A stretch of DNA of 64,000 nt from Panopea generosa (GCA_029582155.1 CM055902.1:12001041-12065040), one strand, 5' to 3'. Positions 1-13,506 are shown, counted from the first letter of the stretch. Notes: generated from the letters alone by a model not told the origin. Numbers and translations: made by a program.

Positions 1-3000
1 GAGCACTTCTGTTATATCGGTTTATATGCTATGTGATGTATGAAATTATTGCCACCAAACGTTGACGGTAGCCTGTATGCATACCGCGTACTTTCAGTAT
101 ATGACTGGGGAAAAGAAAGCATATCAGATTTTGTCATGGACCACTACACAACATTATCTCTGCTGTCATTTCTCTGTTAAAATGTTCATATTGCCTTTCT
201 AAAAACCAATTAATATTGTTAGACTGTATACGCGGTTCCTGTTTTTCCCGCTTTTGACCGTTACACGATAGTGACAAACCTGATTGGTCAGTTGTTCAGC
301 GGAAGTTTAATTCCGTCACAATTTAGTAAACGCATTTAATTATGACAAGCAGATAATGTTGTGGTTATGGTTTCACATTATGGTATAACTGTCTCAATCT
401 GGAGGTATCAGGTATTTGGATGGACTAATGTTTTGTATGCTGCTCCACATGTGGTTGCATAATTGCAAGACTTTAGTTTTGTTTGATATATTCGGCACGG
501 TTGTATGTTCACAGTGATATAAATAATATATGTTATAGTAAAAGTACACATGACAACAGTAATTGACACATGATATGTTGTGTATATAAAACTCTCTCAA
601 GAAACAGTTGTATCTTGTAATGTTATTACAGGTTATGATTTGAAAGGTGTTTATATAATTAACAAACTGTTGAGTCTCATATTTTCACGATTGTATAAGA
701 AGCTATTTAAAAATCAAAGGGCTTAGAAGAACAAAATTGTAAATGCATTAGCAATTTTAGAGCGCATGTCCATTTGCTACATATATTCTTAATTTGAGGG
801 TCGCCTGAATAGAAAAAAAAATATCGTCAGGATTGAGGATTGGAATTATAAGGATTAAATTCAATATAGATATAACATAGAATTTTTAAACAATTCGTAT
901 ATGTATATGTACAAATAATTATCTCCATATATATATATGTATATCTAAATATTTGTAACAGATAAAGTGGCATTTTTAAAACTTTAGTTTATATTTAATT
1001 AAGAGGTTGAACGTATTTGCTTCGTAAATGAATTTCCTAAAGCGATTTTCATTTCAATATTATCTAAAATTCCAAAATATATCCATGACAGTTTTCATAT
1101 TTTTCCCTCAAAAACACACGACAATTCAAAACAATGAATTGTTAAAGATTCTTAAACCTCATATACTAAAATGCTGTATTCTTTTAAAGTTCTGTACAAC
1201 TAATCAGAAAACGCTACTTGGTTCTGTACACCTAATCAGAAAACGCTACTTGGTGACCACAACGACGATGACCATTCTAATTTATATACAAATAAGTAAA
1301 AGCCAGTAATGAAATGTCACGTATGGCACGTTCTTTCAGTTTCAGTCTTTTCTAGCCTTAACGACTTTAAATCTGCCGAGATTTCATGTCCAACATGGAC
1401 ATGTAAAACGTTTTATATCTCCTCGAATCATGTTTCATTGAATGAACGCCGGCATATATCAAACGCATCCGTCAGACCAGAGGCTTTTTGTTCTCATAAC
1501 GACACAAGGGTTATTTCCATAAATCAGAACCAGTCTCAAGTGTATGTTGAAGATCCTGGAGAGGTTACATAAGTATGGTGTTCATGACAGCAATCCTCTG
1601 AAAGCTTTATATTAAATACAACTCTTTCGTATATTGGTAATTAGTAATTATATCTGTAAATAGAAATTCGCCGATCCCATCTTTGTGCTGACGTGGCAGC
1701 TTTTATGAATTCGTTTAGAAATATTTTAGTTATGATCTAATCCAAGAGAAAATAATACGTGTCCGTATGTTGATCCAATATCTTCACAAGACTAACACAG
1801 AAAGCGCAGTGTTTTTTTCTATATCGTTTAAACTTTGATGAACTCTATTTACATATATGTAGGCTTCAAAACATAGTGCAAACAAGACTCCCATCTTAGA
1901 GCCTAACTCCGAATCTCTCTGACTACGAAACTCAACTCTGAACATGACATATTCTAACTGCCTCTCCAATCCAACTGAAACTCCTAAAATCCCAGACCTA
2001 ATTAGTCTAAATCCCCCTCCCTTTTCTCCAAACTATCCGCTTGAATCCCGCACTCTTAATTGTCATAAAAGTGACAGCTAATTCATATACAAGTCACGTT
2101 TTCAATGGGCATGCTAGACAGATATTCGGTATCTAAAATTGGATACACATTACCCTCTTGACAGCCCATCACTCATCAGAAGTTTGACCTCTAAGCTCCC
2201 ATGATTGGCCAAGTCCAGATCTACTATATACTATAAACTATTTGTTGTTGTATCGCCTTAACCTGGAACTATCCTAAATAAGTATTATATTCTTGGTTTA
2301 AATATTACATTATTCAACTAATAAAATCTATCAATTATTGAGTGACTATCAAACAATTTTCGTAAACACTGATCTGTATATTTCAATACTGTAAAAGACG
2401 TTTTAAAAAAATCTGATGAAAATAACATACTGCTGTTTAAAAGAGGAGTTTATATTAATTCAAGAATCATAACCACTTTAGTAAAATAAAACTTTATTCT
2501 CTATGCTTGTTTTCCGGTACGCTCCCCGTTCAGTGGACGATTTCATCGCTTACTGTGTTAATTCATCCGCCAACACAATGCCACATCCTGATATAACCTT
2601 GTTAAATAGCCAAGATATACACGACAATAATCGTCTTTGAACGGTAGCGGTATCAACCAATCATTACTACTGAAATAAAAAGTTGACAAGTACACAAGAC
2701 TACTAAAATTCAATTTGGCTTGTTGAGTTCTCTATTTATTTCACAAGAGCATACGGTTTGTTTATAAACCATCTAACTACACTGAATAACAAGGAATTAT
2801 AGGTACGTGTATGTATAGTATAACCAATTCAAGGGGAATTTACCAGGATTTTTCAACATTTTAAAATTGGTTATAAACATTTTTTTAATATATCATGCCT
2901 TTATATACTCATTGTCCCTGTATTGCCAAAAGGATAAATATTAAAACATGTCAAATTAATATATTGAAACGGGAGACCTTAACTTGGGCTACGCGCCTAG

Positions 3001-3042
3001 GCTAGACCGAAATAGATTTTCCGCTTAAAATTGTAACATATT
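1..3042. other. AT-rich DNA, no gene recognised
   Basis: Apart from the 32-bp duplication at 1189, I see nothing I can name. Short open frames at 1028-1572 have no familiar domain and lack splice or homology support. Confidence 0.6.
1189..1254. repeat. 32-bp tandem duplication
   Basis: GTTCTGTACA(A/C)CTAATCAGAA followed by AACGCTACTTG occurs twice in a row with one difference. Confidence 0.92.
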
Positions 3043-3109
3043 TTGTTACGCATTAAATGGGTCACGTTATTTCATTTGGATTTTTATTTGATCCGTTTTT
3101 ACAGATTTA

Positions 3110-3400
3110 CATATAATACAAATGTAGGTCATGTAGGTCGTCAAGCAGTATTTAAGTGCTGGCTTTATTTAAAATGGGGATTTTGGTTCAAGTTTACCCC
3201 TCTAATTCAAATATCAATTTTGTCACATTTTGGAGGATATGACATACCAAATCATTCGGATTCTATTTATTATGGTCATGAGGTGCTTTTTATCCATTTA
3301 AAAATGATTTTGATTTTAAGGACATATATAGCGTCTTTTCATGATATACTCCCTTTAAGTCAACATAATGAACGTTTTATGTTCCAAGTTTACTTATTAT
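3110..3400 (+). repeat. Repeat R1, copy 1
   Basis: A block with AAGTGCTGGCTTTATTTAAA, TTCAAGTTTACCCCTCTAAT, GTCACATTTTGGAGGATATG and CAAATCATTCGGATTC aligns in order with 49575-49800. A 151-residue frame (3043-3498) covers it but starts with an alternative codon, resembles nothing I know and is broken in the second copy. I treat it as repeat DNA. Confidence 0.65.
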
Positions 3401-3499
3401 GTTTATATGATCGTTTTCAATTAGTAATTTATTTCAATAATGATGCTGACATAAGTACGAGATCAAATGGAAGAAAGAAACAGTTATGTATATCATAAT

Positions 3500-4494
3500 T
3501 GTTACTGTGCTAAATATAGTCAACATTAAGGATTTTACATGTATCATTGGTTTAAAACATATTCATTTTTGTCGCGTAAATTGATTTTAACTTCATTTTT
3601 CCATTCTTTCTTTCTTATGAATTTTCACTCTTTAACTGTGTTTTTAAAATGATAATTGATATGCAAATAGAAAGACAGAGAATAGTTAAGTTTTCAGTAT
3701 ATTAATGAATCTGAAGCGATCTGCATGATACATTTTCTATCTCTATCCCTGTAATGTTCTATGAATTTACATCAGTAAGTTACAATTTTGTGGCAGGGCA
3801 AGCTGCCTTCTGGCGTTTTAACAAGCTTGTCACTTACTGTTGCCGTTGTTATTATTGAAATAAGTGACTTATTAACTATTATGTTACCGTCACCATATTG
3901 ACTAAGATGTGAACATATGTTTATAATGTCAGCGTAAAGAATTTACTATAGTGACTGTTGACATAAAGACGCTATTATGTGATTTACAGATTGACAGAAC
4001 TGTGTCACATAAGCACGTGTACATATTTACAGTTTTCTTTCTTTGAGAAATATTTTTACCCTATTTGAAGCGTTTTCATGAACTGAGATAGTATTTGATT
4101 CAATGGGATTTGATTAGATAATGTGTAACAATAACTTATTATGTTGAACACCATACGCATTAGTAAGGGACTATAATAGATTAGCGGTTTGTTGTAACCA
4201 GCGCCGTCTCGTTATGTGATGTATCGATGGAGAAAAGAGCGAAGTTAGGTGCATCACTGTGTCCCAGTTTAAACTCCGCAATAGAGTGAAATATTTGTCG
4301 CAGACCGTTCAAATATTTTTCCTATGGTGTTCCTTCTTTTGCATGTGTATAACGTTTTTAGGGTTATTATTCAATGTATTGTTTGTATTTGAGTTTGTGT
4401 TATCGCATTGCATAATATCCATGTGCTTCTCATACGAAACATGTGAGAAGCATATACTTAATACTTCATATAGTTCTTATATACTCGTACAATG
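3500..4494. other. AT-rich DNA, nothing recognised
   Basis: No repeat shared with the rest of the window and no credible coding frame. Confidence 0.6.
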
Positions 4495-4790
4495 TTACAT
4501 TAGCTCAGTCGTAAAGCGTCTGACTATCAATCCACGGATCGTGAGTTCGAATCTTCGCACTGCAACAATCTTCGTGATGTTTGACATACGACACTGTGTC
4601 TCATTATCATTCGTCTCTCACTGCTGGTTCGGGTGGGAAAGTTATCAGTTACTTGCGGAGATGGGGTGTGCTCGAGTACTGGTTAACCATTCATGATCCC
4701 AGGAAACAGTGGTAAGGTTACCTGATCGTCTGTTAGCCCACAATGGCATAAAATTGACGCTAAATATTCAATCAATCAATGAATCGATCA
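4495..4790 (+). mobile_element. tRNA-derived SINE, family S1 (full length, diverged)
   Basis: The head is tRNA-like: TTAGCTCAGTCG resembles a pol III A box and GTGAGTTCGAATC a B box. A central body (TTATCAGTTACTTGCGGAGA, GTGCTCGAGTACTGGTTAA) and a 3' end GGCATAAAATTGACGCTAAA with a TCAA-type tail follow. It aligns along its length with the copy at 5620-5903. The family resembles tRNA-derived bivalve SINEs such as RUDI (recalled, not checked). Short frames through it are not genes. Confidence 0.9.
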
Positions 4791-5619
4791 AAAAATTGTT
4801 GCAAACAGTAGTCTATTTATGAACTATGTAATAAAACAAAAACAGGAATGCAATGAAACAAAAATAAGAAGACAGATAAAGAAACTTGAAAAAGAAGTAA
4901 ACAGGAAACTATGTATTCTCGAGCTGTTTTATTATCCAAGTTTGTCATGACAAGGACAATACCATTAACGTTCTTGTACCAAGATGATATAATTGGAAAT
5001 GAGATATGGCAATTTCAATATACAATGGCAGATTATGGCGAAAATATACGCCTATTCTACTGGCTTAGGGTATTTATAAACGCTTATGTTGATTATTTGA
5101 ACGAATACCAAAAACGGAAATAGGACAATTTCCTGTTTCCACCCACAATTTCACTTTAAGTCAGTTAATCAAAAATAAACGAACCACTCTCAAAGTTGTT
5201 TGATAATGTCAGTCAAAGTCTACAACAAAATGATGTAGTTTCGTTGATATTTGTAATTATACGATATTGAAGTGTTTGGTTCGTTGATACCCTTGTTTAT
5301 CCTCTTAATCCAATACTATATTATTATTTTGTTGAGTTATATTTCTGTTGAAGTAAGCATCAAGTGAGTACAGGCTATATCGACCTATTTCACCATCGAT
5401 ATAAAATAAACACATTTGAAGCACATAAAACCAATAGACAAATAATAACATTCAATCAAACAAATACATGGAATATAGTAGTCTGGAAGTTAATTAAACA
5501 TAATCAAATATACTTTGAGCCGATTTGAGAAGACGCAGTCGTGTTCAAGAGTAACAGGTACTCATATCTCATGTCTTGTGTTGTTTTATTTCCGCAATCG
5601 AATGTTTGTTCATCGGTTT
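4791..5619. other. AT-rich spacer between two SINEs
   Basis: Contains a 70-residue frame (4911-5123) without recognisable features; nothing else is seen. Confidence 0.55.
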
Positions 5620-5903
5620 CGCCGGGCCTGATTAGCTCAGTCGGTTACGCGTCTGACTATCAATCCAGGGATCGTGAGTTCGAATCCCCCGCCCGGCAAC
5701 AGTCTCCGTGATGATTGATATACTACATTGTGTCTTATTATCATTCGTCTCTCACCACTGATTCAAGTGAGAAATTTATCAGTTACTTGCGGAGATGGGG
5801 TGTGCTCGAGTACTTGTTAATCCCAGGAAATAGTGGTTAGGTTAACTGATCGTCTGTTAGCCCTCGATGGCATAAAAATGACGCTAAATATTCAATCAAT
5901 CAA
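5620..5903 (+). mobile_element. tRNA-derived SINE, family S1 (best-preserved copy)
   Basis: The head keeps a tRNA-like acceptor stem: GCCGGGC at 5621 can pair over all seven bases with GCCCGGC before the CA near 5697. The A box (TTAGCTCAGTCGG) and B box (GTTCGAATCC) are present, with body and TCAATCAATC tail as in the other copies. A 10-base duplication TCATCGGTTT (5610-5619 and 5904-5913) flanks it, indicating retrotransposition by target-primed reverse transcription. It could be the reference copy for this family in the window. Confidence 0.94.
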
Positions 5904-5913
5904 TCATCGGTTT

Positions 5914-8154
5914 TGTGTTTTTTTTTGTCATATATCTTGTAACGTTGCTTTAAAAAGTGACTTCTTGACTACCTTATTTTCTTTACCGAATAATGAAACT
6001 TATGTTTTGGTATATATTATTATTATAATAAAGATTAAATATAATATTGCTTTTAAGATAAATGGTAATTTCTTGTGAAGCAGATTTAAAATAATGTCAT
6101 AAACTTGCTTCTGAGTCCCATTCAGTATGCTCTCTGTTAATGCTATTTTTGTTATATATAATACAATGCTTCTGTTGTTTTTATTATTAAAATGCTTGAT
6201 TAAATGACATTTTGTCTGAAGTATATACAAGGAATTAGAGAGATATATAGTTACTTGGTATATATTATCATGAAATAATTTGAAACATGTCGTCGTAACG
6301 GCTCGAAAGATTAAAGTTATACACAGTTTCTTCGTAATAAAATACAAATTCTCTATAAAACATGTGTTGTGATAGCCACGTTCTTTCAAAATAATATATA
6401 AAATGCATGTTAAACTAGAAAGAACTACGAAAAAATTGTAATAAATTATTTGGCATAAACCGGATAAATCTCATTAATTTTGACACATGTTGTTTCGTAA
6501 CAACCCTCGAGTAGTGTTTACGAAAAAATAACTATTGATCGATTTGATCATTTGCCGCGAGGAGAGGCCGAATAAAGGTGTAATACTCGAATGACCTTGC
6601 ATGTGGAGGAAGGAAAAAGACCGATAATTGTGGGTTTTTTTTTTCTTTGGCTTAAAATATTGGAATGGTATAAAACACAGCTAAACATGATCAAAACTGT
6701 TTTTATGATTCTTTGAATTACGTGAGATTTTTATGAGCAAGTAATACTTCTTTAAAATTCTTTTGATAAAACGTTTTATTTAAAAAGTCTCCCGCTGTCC
6801 CAAAAGTAGTTCAATGTTTATACATTAATTTCCCGAAGTGTACTATTCGATTTTCGTATAAATAAATTAATTGCAATTGTTATTATTGTATTGCCCTTTG
6901 AGTATCTATTAAAACATATGAAAAATTCCTTTATTTAGATCTTGAAGTTTTTTTTTGTCGATTTGATACGATTTGTTGGCATTTTGACTCATTCTGGTTA
7001 AGTGTTAGAAGCAAATTTAAGTATATTGTTTGCAAATAACTATGGTTTTATCCAATTGTTACAAATATCAATGAAAACAAAATACCCCACAACAATTTAT
7101 ATTGATTAAGATATAAAATTGTTTATTTTACTCGATACAACGGACATATATATTCTTTAAAAAACATAGCGAATTTTGCCGGAGTGGTGTATTTTATGCA
7201 CGTTATGTGAATTAGATAATATTTCTCTTACTTTAAATAACGTCATTTGTATTCACTTATTTTAACAGCGCACTGCAACTTTGTTAACACTGTCGGAGCA
7301 CATATTTGATGTAAGCAAAATTTGATTAGTTTAAAATTCTAGTGAGGACAGAAGAAAGCAAATGTACAGTCTTTTTCTGTCAGAGATTGTAATGGATCAA
7401 GGAATAATATAGGTTCTGGGATGTATTTTTTGTATTCCATGTAATGGTTGATATGAACTAGAATTCATCTAATGAGGGAATTACTGAACAAGTCAGATTT
7501 ACGAGCTGTTCAATACATACTGTTATATTGGCAATAAAATAAAAACAGCAGCTAATATCTCGATAATATTTGGTTCATACCTTCAAAGTAAACTGTGTTA
7601 ACACAACACCTTTTCAATAGTTTTAACAACTTTCAAAATATATCTGATTTAAATTTGTGCATACCCATCAGACACCGAAATGCCACATGTATGTTGGCGA
7701 TTCTAGACGTTCGTCTGTCTTTGGTGGTCATATTTTTCTGCCATTCTCTATATGGGGCTCAAAATAATGAAATGATGGTTTATTTTCTTACTATTAGCAT
7801 ATACATGTAAAAAATATGCTATGCACGTTCTCCACTTACGCAACACGCACTTATAAATACAGCTCGTTTTAAATACAGCACATTTAGCAGCTCTTTTTCC
7901 AACTATATTTGACTGCAGTGTAGACGACTGTATGTGGTGAAGAATCCGATAGAAAATCTTCTGGAATTCACACGATTCGTTGGTGGTATCATCAGACAAC
8001 GGATACATCTATTTGACTGTGAATTTCACGATTTACATGTTCACGGTTCATAATGTATGGGATAAATACCATTACTTATTGAACGCGTCTCATGCAAATA
8101 CCTGCTCCAAAAGATAATTGATGTCAGCAATGCCATATTGAAAATTGAAAAAAA
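5914..8154. other. AT-rich DNA, nothing recognised
   Basis: Homopolymer T and A runs and short frames only. Confidence 0.6.
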
Positions 8155-8404
8155 AATTGGAACTCCCAGGCATAATGGTTACACTAGATGCCTTTTTATT
8201 GATTACAAAAAGCATTTGGTTCGTTGTAAAGAATGTTTACCGGCACTGGTAGACAGGAACGTTCATTTTTGAAGAAGTACTGAAAAAAGGTTGAGAGTTA
8301 CTTAATAAAACGTCGCTCAAAACAGGCATCAGACATTTCTGTTTGTGATACGACAATGCTCCAGCACACACATCTGTCATTATTAATCACTTTTTGAAAT
8401 TCAA

Positions 8405-9059
8405 GGTTTCACTTAAGAATGAGCCCCACTTATATGACGGTAACAAGATTCTTACGCCCAAGAAATTAGAGCTGTGTAAAATGGTTGGACATTATTGTTG
8501 TTAAAAATGCATACACTTGTCATATTTCTTTGTGCATATAAGAACATTGGAACATTTTGATGATCAGTTGACATTGGGTACTGTTTAGTTTTGTTTCTAT
8601 TACTATATCTTAGCTCGATTGCGATGAAAGCTTAGAGCTTATATGGATCGCTTTCGAGACGGCTTCTTGGCTAAAGCCAGTACTGAGTGTTGTTTTTTAT
8701 GAGAGGCATCGGGTCGACCTGGGAATCGAACCTGCAATCTCTGGCGTGAGCGGACAGCACTGTATCCATTACAATACCGCCCCGCTTGGGTACTGTTTGA
8801 TTACGCTATAACAGTTAAAATATGGGTAGTCATACACTGCAACAAATGGGCAGAATTGTCAAAAATGAACGGGTTCACCATATATCGAAATTGTGAAAAA
8901 GAAACCTAGTCAATCCTGTTTTTTTCCTGCATAATTGGACTAACAGAGGACTATCTATTGAAACAATGTACTTTTAGAAACATTGGTAATGTATCCAGTG
9001 TACTAGAAGTGCAATGCTCTATATGTAGAACAGTACTAAATTAATTGTTATATGAGACG
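8405..9059 (+). mobile_element. Element X, copy C (MITE-like, inside mariner)
   Basis: Starts GGTTTCAC and ends ATGAGACG, flanked on both sides by TCAA (8401-8404, 9060-9063). Once the S3 SINE and its duplication are removed, about 443 bases remain that align along their length with the 456-bp copies at 50.9 and 53.5 kb. It is much more diverged than those two. No transposase is encoded, so it would have needed one in trans. Confidence 0.85.
8587..8785 (-). mobile_element. tRNA-derived SINE, family S3, inserted in element X
   Basis: Read on the minus strand it starts GCGGGGCGGTATTGTAATGG, has B box CAGGTTCGATTCCC, a short body and an end AATCGAGCTAAGATATAG with an A-rich tail. A perfect 13-base duplication TTGGGTACTGTTT (8574-8586 and 8786-8798) brackets it, so both boundaries are precise. 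It interrupts X, which itself interrupts a mariner gene. Confidence 0.93.
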
Positions 9060-9330
9060 TCAACAAGATCATTGTGCTCCCCCATTCACCTTATTATCCA
9101 GATTTAGCCCCAGGCGATTTTTATTGTTCCCTAAACTGACTAAAATCAATATTCGGTTCTGCTGTGTATCAGTGGTTTGAAAGTCAGCGGAACGTGACGC
9201 TTTCCAGAAGTGTGTTCTTGGGCTGAAATTATATAATTGTATTTCCAACTAATGGGGGTGGGGGATACTTTGAATGGATGGAATGAAAAAAATTGACACA
9301 ATTTCAATCCAATTGTAAATCATTTATGAA

Positions 9331-12300
9331 ATTGCATTGCATTTGACACATTCCTTGTAAATATAACTTTAAAAAAAGTACAAAGAGAAATATTTGAAAG
9401 AATGACGTGAGTCAGTTTAAGTAACGATTGCATTTTATTATATAGTTATCATTTATATGACAATTGTAGAATTGTACCATCAATACAATATTGCTAATAA
9501 CTTCATATATTTTTGAATCAATAGAAATTTACATTTTGTCTTATTTGTAAGTTGACTGTTTTATATATAAAATTATCTTTTCAAAAATACATAAATTTTG
9601 AGCGATTTTCGAGGCAGATACAGGTTGATAGATAAAAATGTCTTTGTTCTTATATTTCAATATTTTATTCATTTTTGGTGTTTACATTTTAAAATAATCA
9701 CATTTAAAACATCACATAAATGTACACGGTTTCATATGCAATGCATATTATCTGCTCAGAAAAGTATATAATATATATAGCAGGAAAGTTTCAAATTTTA
9801 ATTATTATCATTCATTAATGGTAACATTTTAGTTATCAGAATTATAAAAAATAGTTTCAACTACATTCAATCTTTCTCTAATATAATTAGATTTTTCCAA
9901 GGAGTACATATATCTTGAAAACAATTCGATATCTCAATAACGTTTTACATGTTCAATAAAAACTAAATACATTAACTCAAAGATACATTTTTGTTTTGAA
10001 TTTGCAAGAAAAAAATGTGTTTTTGTTCGTTCTAATAGACAGACACTCTATACAGAAAAACACTACTCCGTCTCTATTCGTCACTAATGCACACCTGCCA
10101 CTCAAATATGTCATAGCTTGTTTGCTTTAAATCTGACGTCTGAATTACACTCATTTTTAAAAGACAACTATATCTTTGAAAATAAATTAAACGCACTGCG
10201 GTGTTCATTAAAACTAATCTGTCTGGAGGTAATTGAGTTAAGCAAGGAGGTTGTCTGCCGTAGATACTGGATAGTCTTACGTTATGACAATATTGCTATC
10301 TGTCACCCACAGCTGCCACTTGTTGTGGTGATTTTTTGCCTTATCAAATGAAATGTTAAGTTTTATTAATCATGGATGCTGTTCGTTGCCCTAAAAAAAG
10401 ACATGTAATTCTCAAGTGTACATGGTGACACTAAACATATTTTTATATGTATCCGCTTTATATCTGATGTAAGTCTCGATCATGCATTTTTAATTTTAAA
10501 AAAGTGTAAAACAGAAATACAAATCTCTAATTCTGAAGTTTGCATGTTGCTAATTAGCAAACAAATATATGTTTTACATCAAATATTATACTAAACTATT
10601 CATCTCCACATTCACAACACTCAAACAAACACTACAACGTCTCTTCGAATATAAGTAAACAGAACGTCACGGTTGCGAGCAATTGCTAATATCGGCTATG
10701 TATACTGTAGTCAACAACTGTACAATCAACAAGTGTCGAGTTAACATGTGTAGAACAACATGTATAGATGATTTTGCATTGACCATATATGGGAATTTCG
10801 ACAGAAATTTATAAAAACAAATGGGCGTGGCCAAACATTTCCAGAAAATGGGATGCACTATGTGTGAGCGCTTGACTTTTGATCTTTTGTTGGTAATTAA
10901 TCATTAAACCTCACCGTATTATACTTGGTTAGTGCCACTGAAACAAAATAAATCATCTGGGTAGAATCGATGTATATCCACGTTACCAAAGAGGACACTC
11001 TGAAACATTGACTTTTATAGCTGACGTCAGCTCTGGGCTGACCAAATTATGCGAGGAAAACGCTGACCAGTCGATAAATACTGACCAAGTCAATAATATA
11101 CTTATTGTTAACATTTTTTTAAGTTATGTTATATGTAAAATAAGATGTATTTGTATAACATAGATAAAATTGATAATATGATATTTGTTTTAATATCTTA
11201 TTTTTCAGTTCAAAGGAAACGCTTACCAAAACACAATTCGAAAAACCAATGTTTTTACGTATCATGTTTAGTGCAAATCCATTATATTTGAATACTTTTG
11301 ATAGTCTGCATGTTTTGCAAATGTATGTGTGAATAACATAATATCAAAATTATCGATAAAATGTTTAAAGATATGGTATGGCATGGAGATAGTTTTTGGT
11401 AATTCTGTATAGAATGACATGTTTTTTTTTATTGTAGGCCTATATTTAAATAATATATACTATAAGTATTTATAAAATATTTAAATCTATGATTTGATAT
11501 GAAGATATTCTTTTGTAATTATTTATAGAGTGACATGGTTTTTGCATTATTTCTTTAATATTTCTTATATTTGTATCTATTTTAACTTGTGTCACAAATA
11601 AGAATGACAGTTTAATTATCTGGATATATATACCCATTGTTGAGTATACCAAGGCAGTCTGGGTAATCCTGTGAGAAAGGTTACTTACCAGTGGAGGTTT
11701 GCTTTTTAGTGCATCTTGTAGTTTTTTCTAAGTTTTATATGTGTTTAAATCAAAAACATTTTAAACTCCAAAAAATACTGGAGAAAATAGCAATCATATT
11801 TGTATCCTAAAACTCACCAGAATGCAGCATTTGGTTGTTAAGATATTAGATCTCGTACCGTCAGTAGTTTAAACGGGACACTCCCTCTCAACCGTTCTCC
11901 GTCTTGGCTCCCAGTGCATGAGGTCCAAGGTACCTAATGGGCGTATTCATTTTAACACATTTGATTATCTTTTTATATCCACCAGCATGTGACCCCTCCC
12001 CCATCCCACACTTTCCCCTCCCCCTAACACCCATGACTTTATACCCAGTACATGATGTTCTCTGTTTAAAACCCGATGATGCTTTAAAATGTTGTTTTCG
12101 GTAATCTTGCCAGATGTTCTTCTGTAACCCAATCCTTCTTCCTATACTGTACAGGGCCCACTCGTTTCCGAGGGAGGTTTTACCGGTATTTGAATCACTG
12201 ATTAACATAGAAGTTCAGTGAGGTCTTTTACGTACACTGGGTATGACTCTCCCTGTACATGGACCGAATGCTTTCATAGTACCTTGCCCGAATATGGCAC

Positions 12301-13506
12301 GATGGGAGTGCGTTTGAAAAACTCTTCAGGTAAGTGACCTTGATAATTTCAACAAGAAATGATGAATATTTCAAATATAATTATGTTAACACTATATTAT
12401 GTGATTTTAATTAGACATCCACCGTGGAACAAATTCAACACTGTGACCTTTTTCGTAAACAGGAGGTTTGTAAATTGCGTGAAAGCTGGTAACGAAGATA
12501 GCAAATTTCTTGATTTTGAATAACCCGTCATGAAATCAGATGAGAGAACAACATATTTTAAACTAAATGTTGTCCAGATTGTTTTAATTTTTATTGATAT
12601 ATAACTTATTGAAATGCCTATAGAAAAGTTTGGCATGTATCTATCACACAAGACGGTTATTTCCATGTCGCACGTGAGTGCGTCGTGCATGTAAGCAGGT
12701 AACACAAGTATATATCTATTCATGATTCATGAACTGTCGGAATTTTGACGTTTTAAACCCTACCTTTGAAATTTCAACAGACTGATATTGCGAACACGGC
12801 GAACAATTGTTGACAAGAATATCACTCTTTATTAGAAAAGTAATAACGCTGCTATTAATGAAATCGGGTGCCAGTACTTGGAGTATTACGGAATACTTTG
12901 TTTTTATCAGAAATATTTAGCCACGTCCATTTATTTCTATAAATTTCCGTTGACATTCCATATATGGGCAGGGGAAAACTGCTTATAAATGTTAGCTTGA
13001 TATTTGAATATTACATGGTCAGACTGCACTGTACAATTGCTGACTGTGCTTTGTAGACTCTGTAAATGGACGTTGGCATTTATCGCCATGAAGTCTGTAT
13101 CAATAAAATTAACGGTTGAGAATGACATCATACGTTATGCAGACGTTCTTTTGTGAAATATTGATACATAAACTTAAGAATTACAAGTCTGTATTTTTGG
13201 CAACGAATAGCCTCCATATTTTATTGCTAACAGAGGATCGGTTTATCTAACAACTCTTTTCTGTGATCCTGAAAATAACTTTGTTATCACCATTGTTCTG
13301 ATCTACTGATAACTGATTAGCAGCAGTTTCGCACATGCGTGCACCACATAAAAGAATAACAGAGCACTAGTCTGTTAAGAATACAAAACATAACTGATGG
13401 TATTGATAAAATGCTATGATTGAAATCAAGCAAGTATACGAAAAACAATGTACTCAAAGAACTAAAGGTGGGATTACTGTTAGACGCTAATAATGGTTGC
13501 ATTTTT
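9331..13506. other. AT-rich DNA, mostly nothing recognised
   Basis: No coding region is supported. A possible old repeat at 12.1-12.3 kb is listed separately. Confidence 0.55.
12100..12330. other. Possible degraded dispersed repeat
   Basis: GGGCCCACTCGTTTCCGAGG, TTTTACGTACACTGGGTATG and CTCCCTGTACATGGACCGAA stand out as GC-richer and less random than the flanks. They resemble text I associate with bivalve dispersed repeats, but no second copy exists here. A 106-residue minus-strand frame (11888-12208) overlaps it and has no recognisable domain. Confidence 0.3.

Larger units (their letters stand above)
8155..9330 (+). pseudogene. Mariner-type transposase remnant (DD34D), split by element X
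   Basis: Two pieces of a mariner transposase flank an insertion. The left piece, to 8404, ends with YDNAPAHTSVI, the block around the second catalytic Asp. The right piece, from 9064, reads IIVLPHSPYYPDLAPGDFY, the block with the third catalytic Asp, followed by a decayed C-terminus. Removing X and one TCAA copy joins the pieces in frame. The distance between the DNAPAH Asp and the APGD Asp is then exactly 34 residues, the mariner spacing. Stops and frameshifts elsewhere show a long-dead copy; the N-terminal DNA-binding part and inverted repeats were not found. Confidence 0.85.

Noticed and set aside
1309..1572. 87-residue frame as a possible host exon
   Set aside because: No recognisable domain, no convincing splice pattern and no repeat or homology support.
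5621..5698. Functional tRNA gene
   Set aside because: The anticodon arm pairs poorly and the sequence continues into a SINE body with target duplications.
11888..12208. 106-residue minus-strand frame as a gene
   Set aside because: Low complexity, overlaps a probable dispersed repeat and has no recognisable motif.
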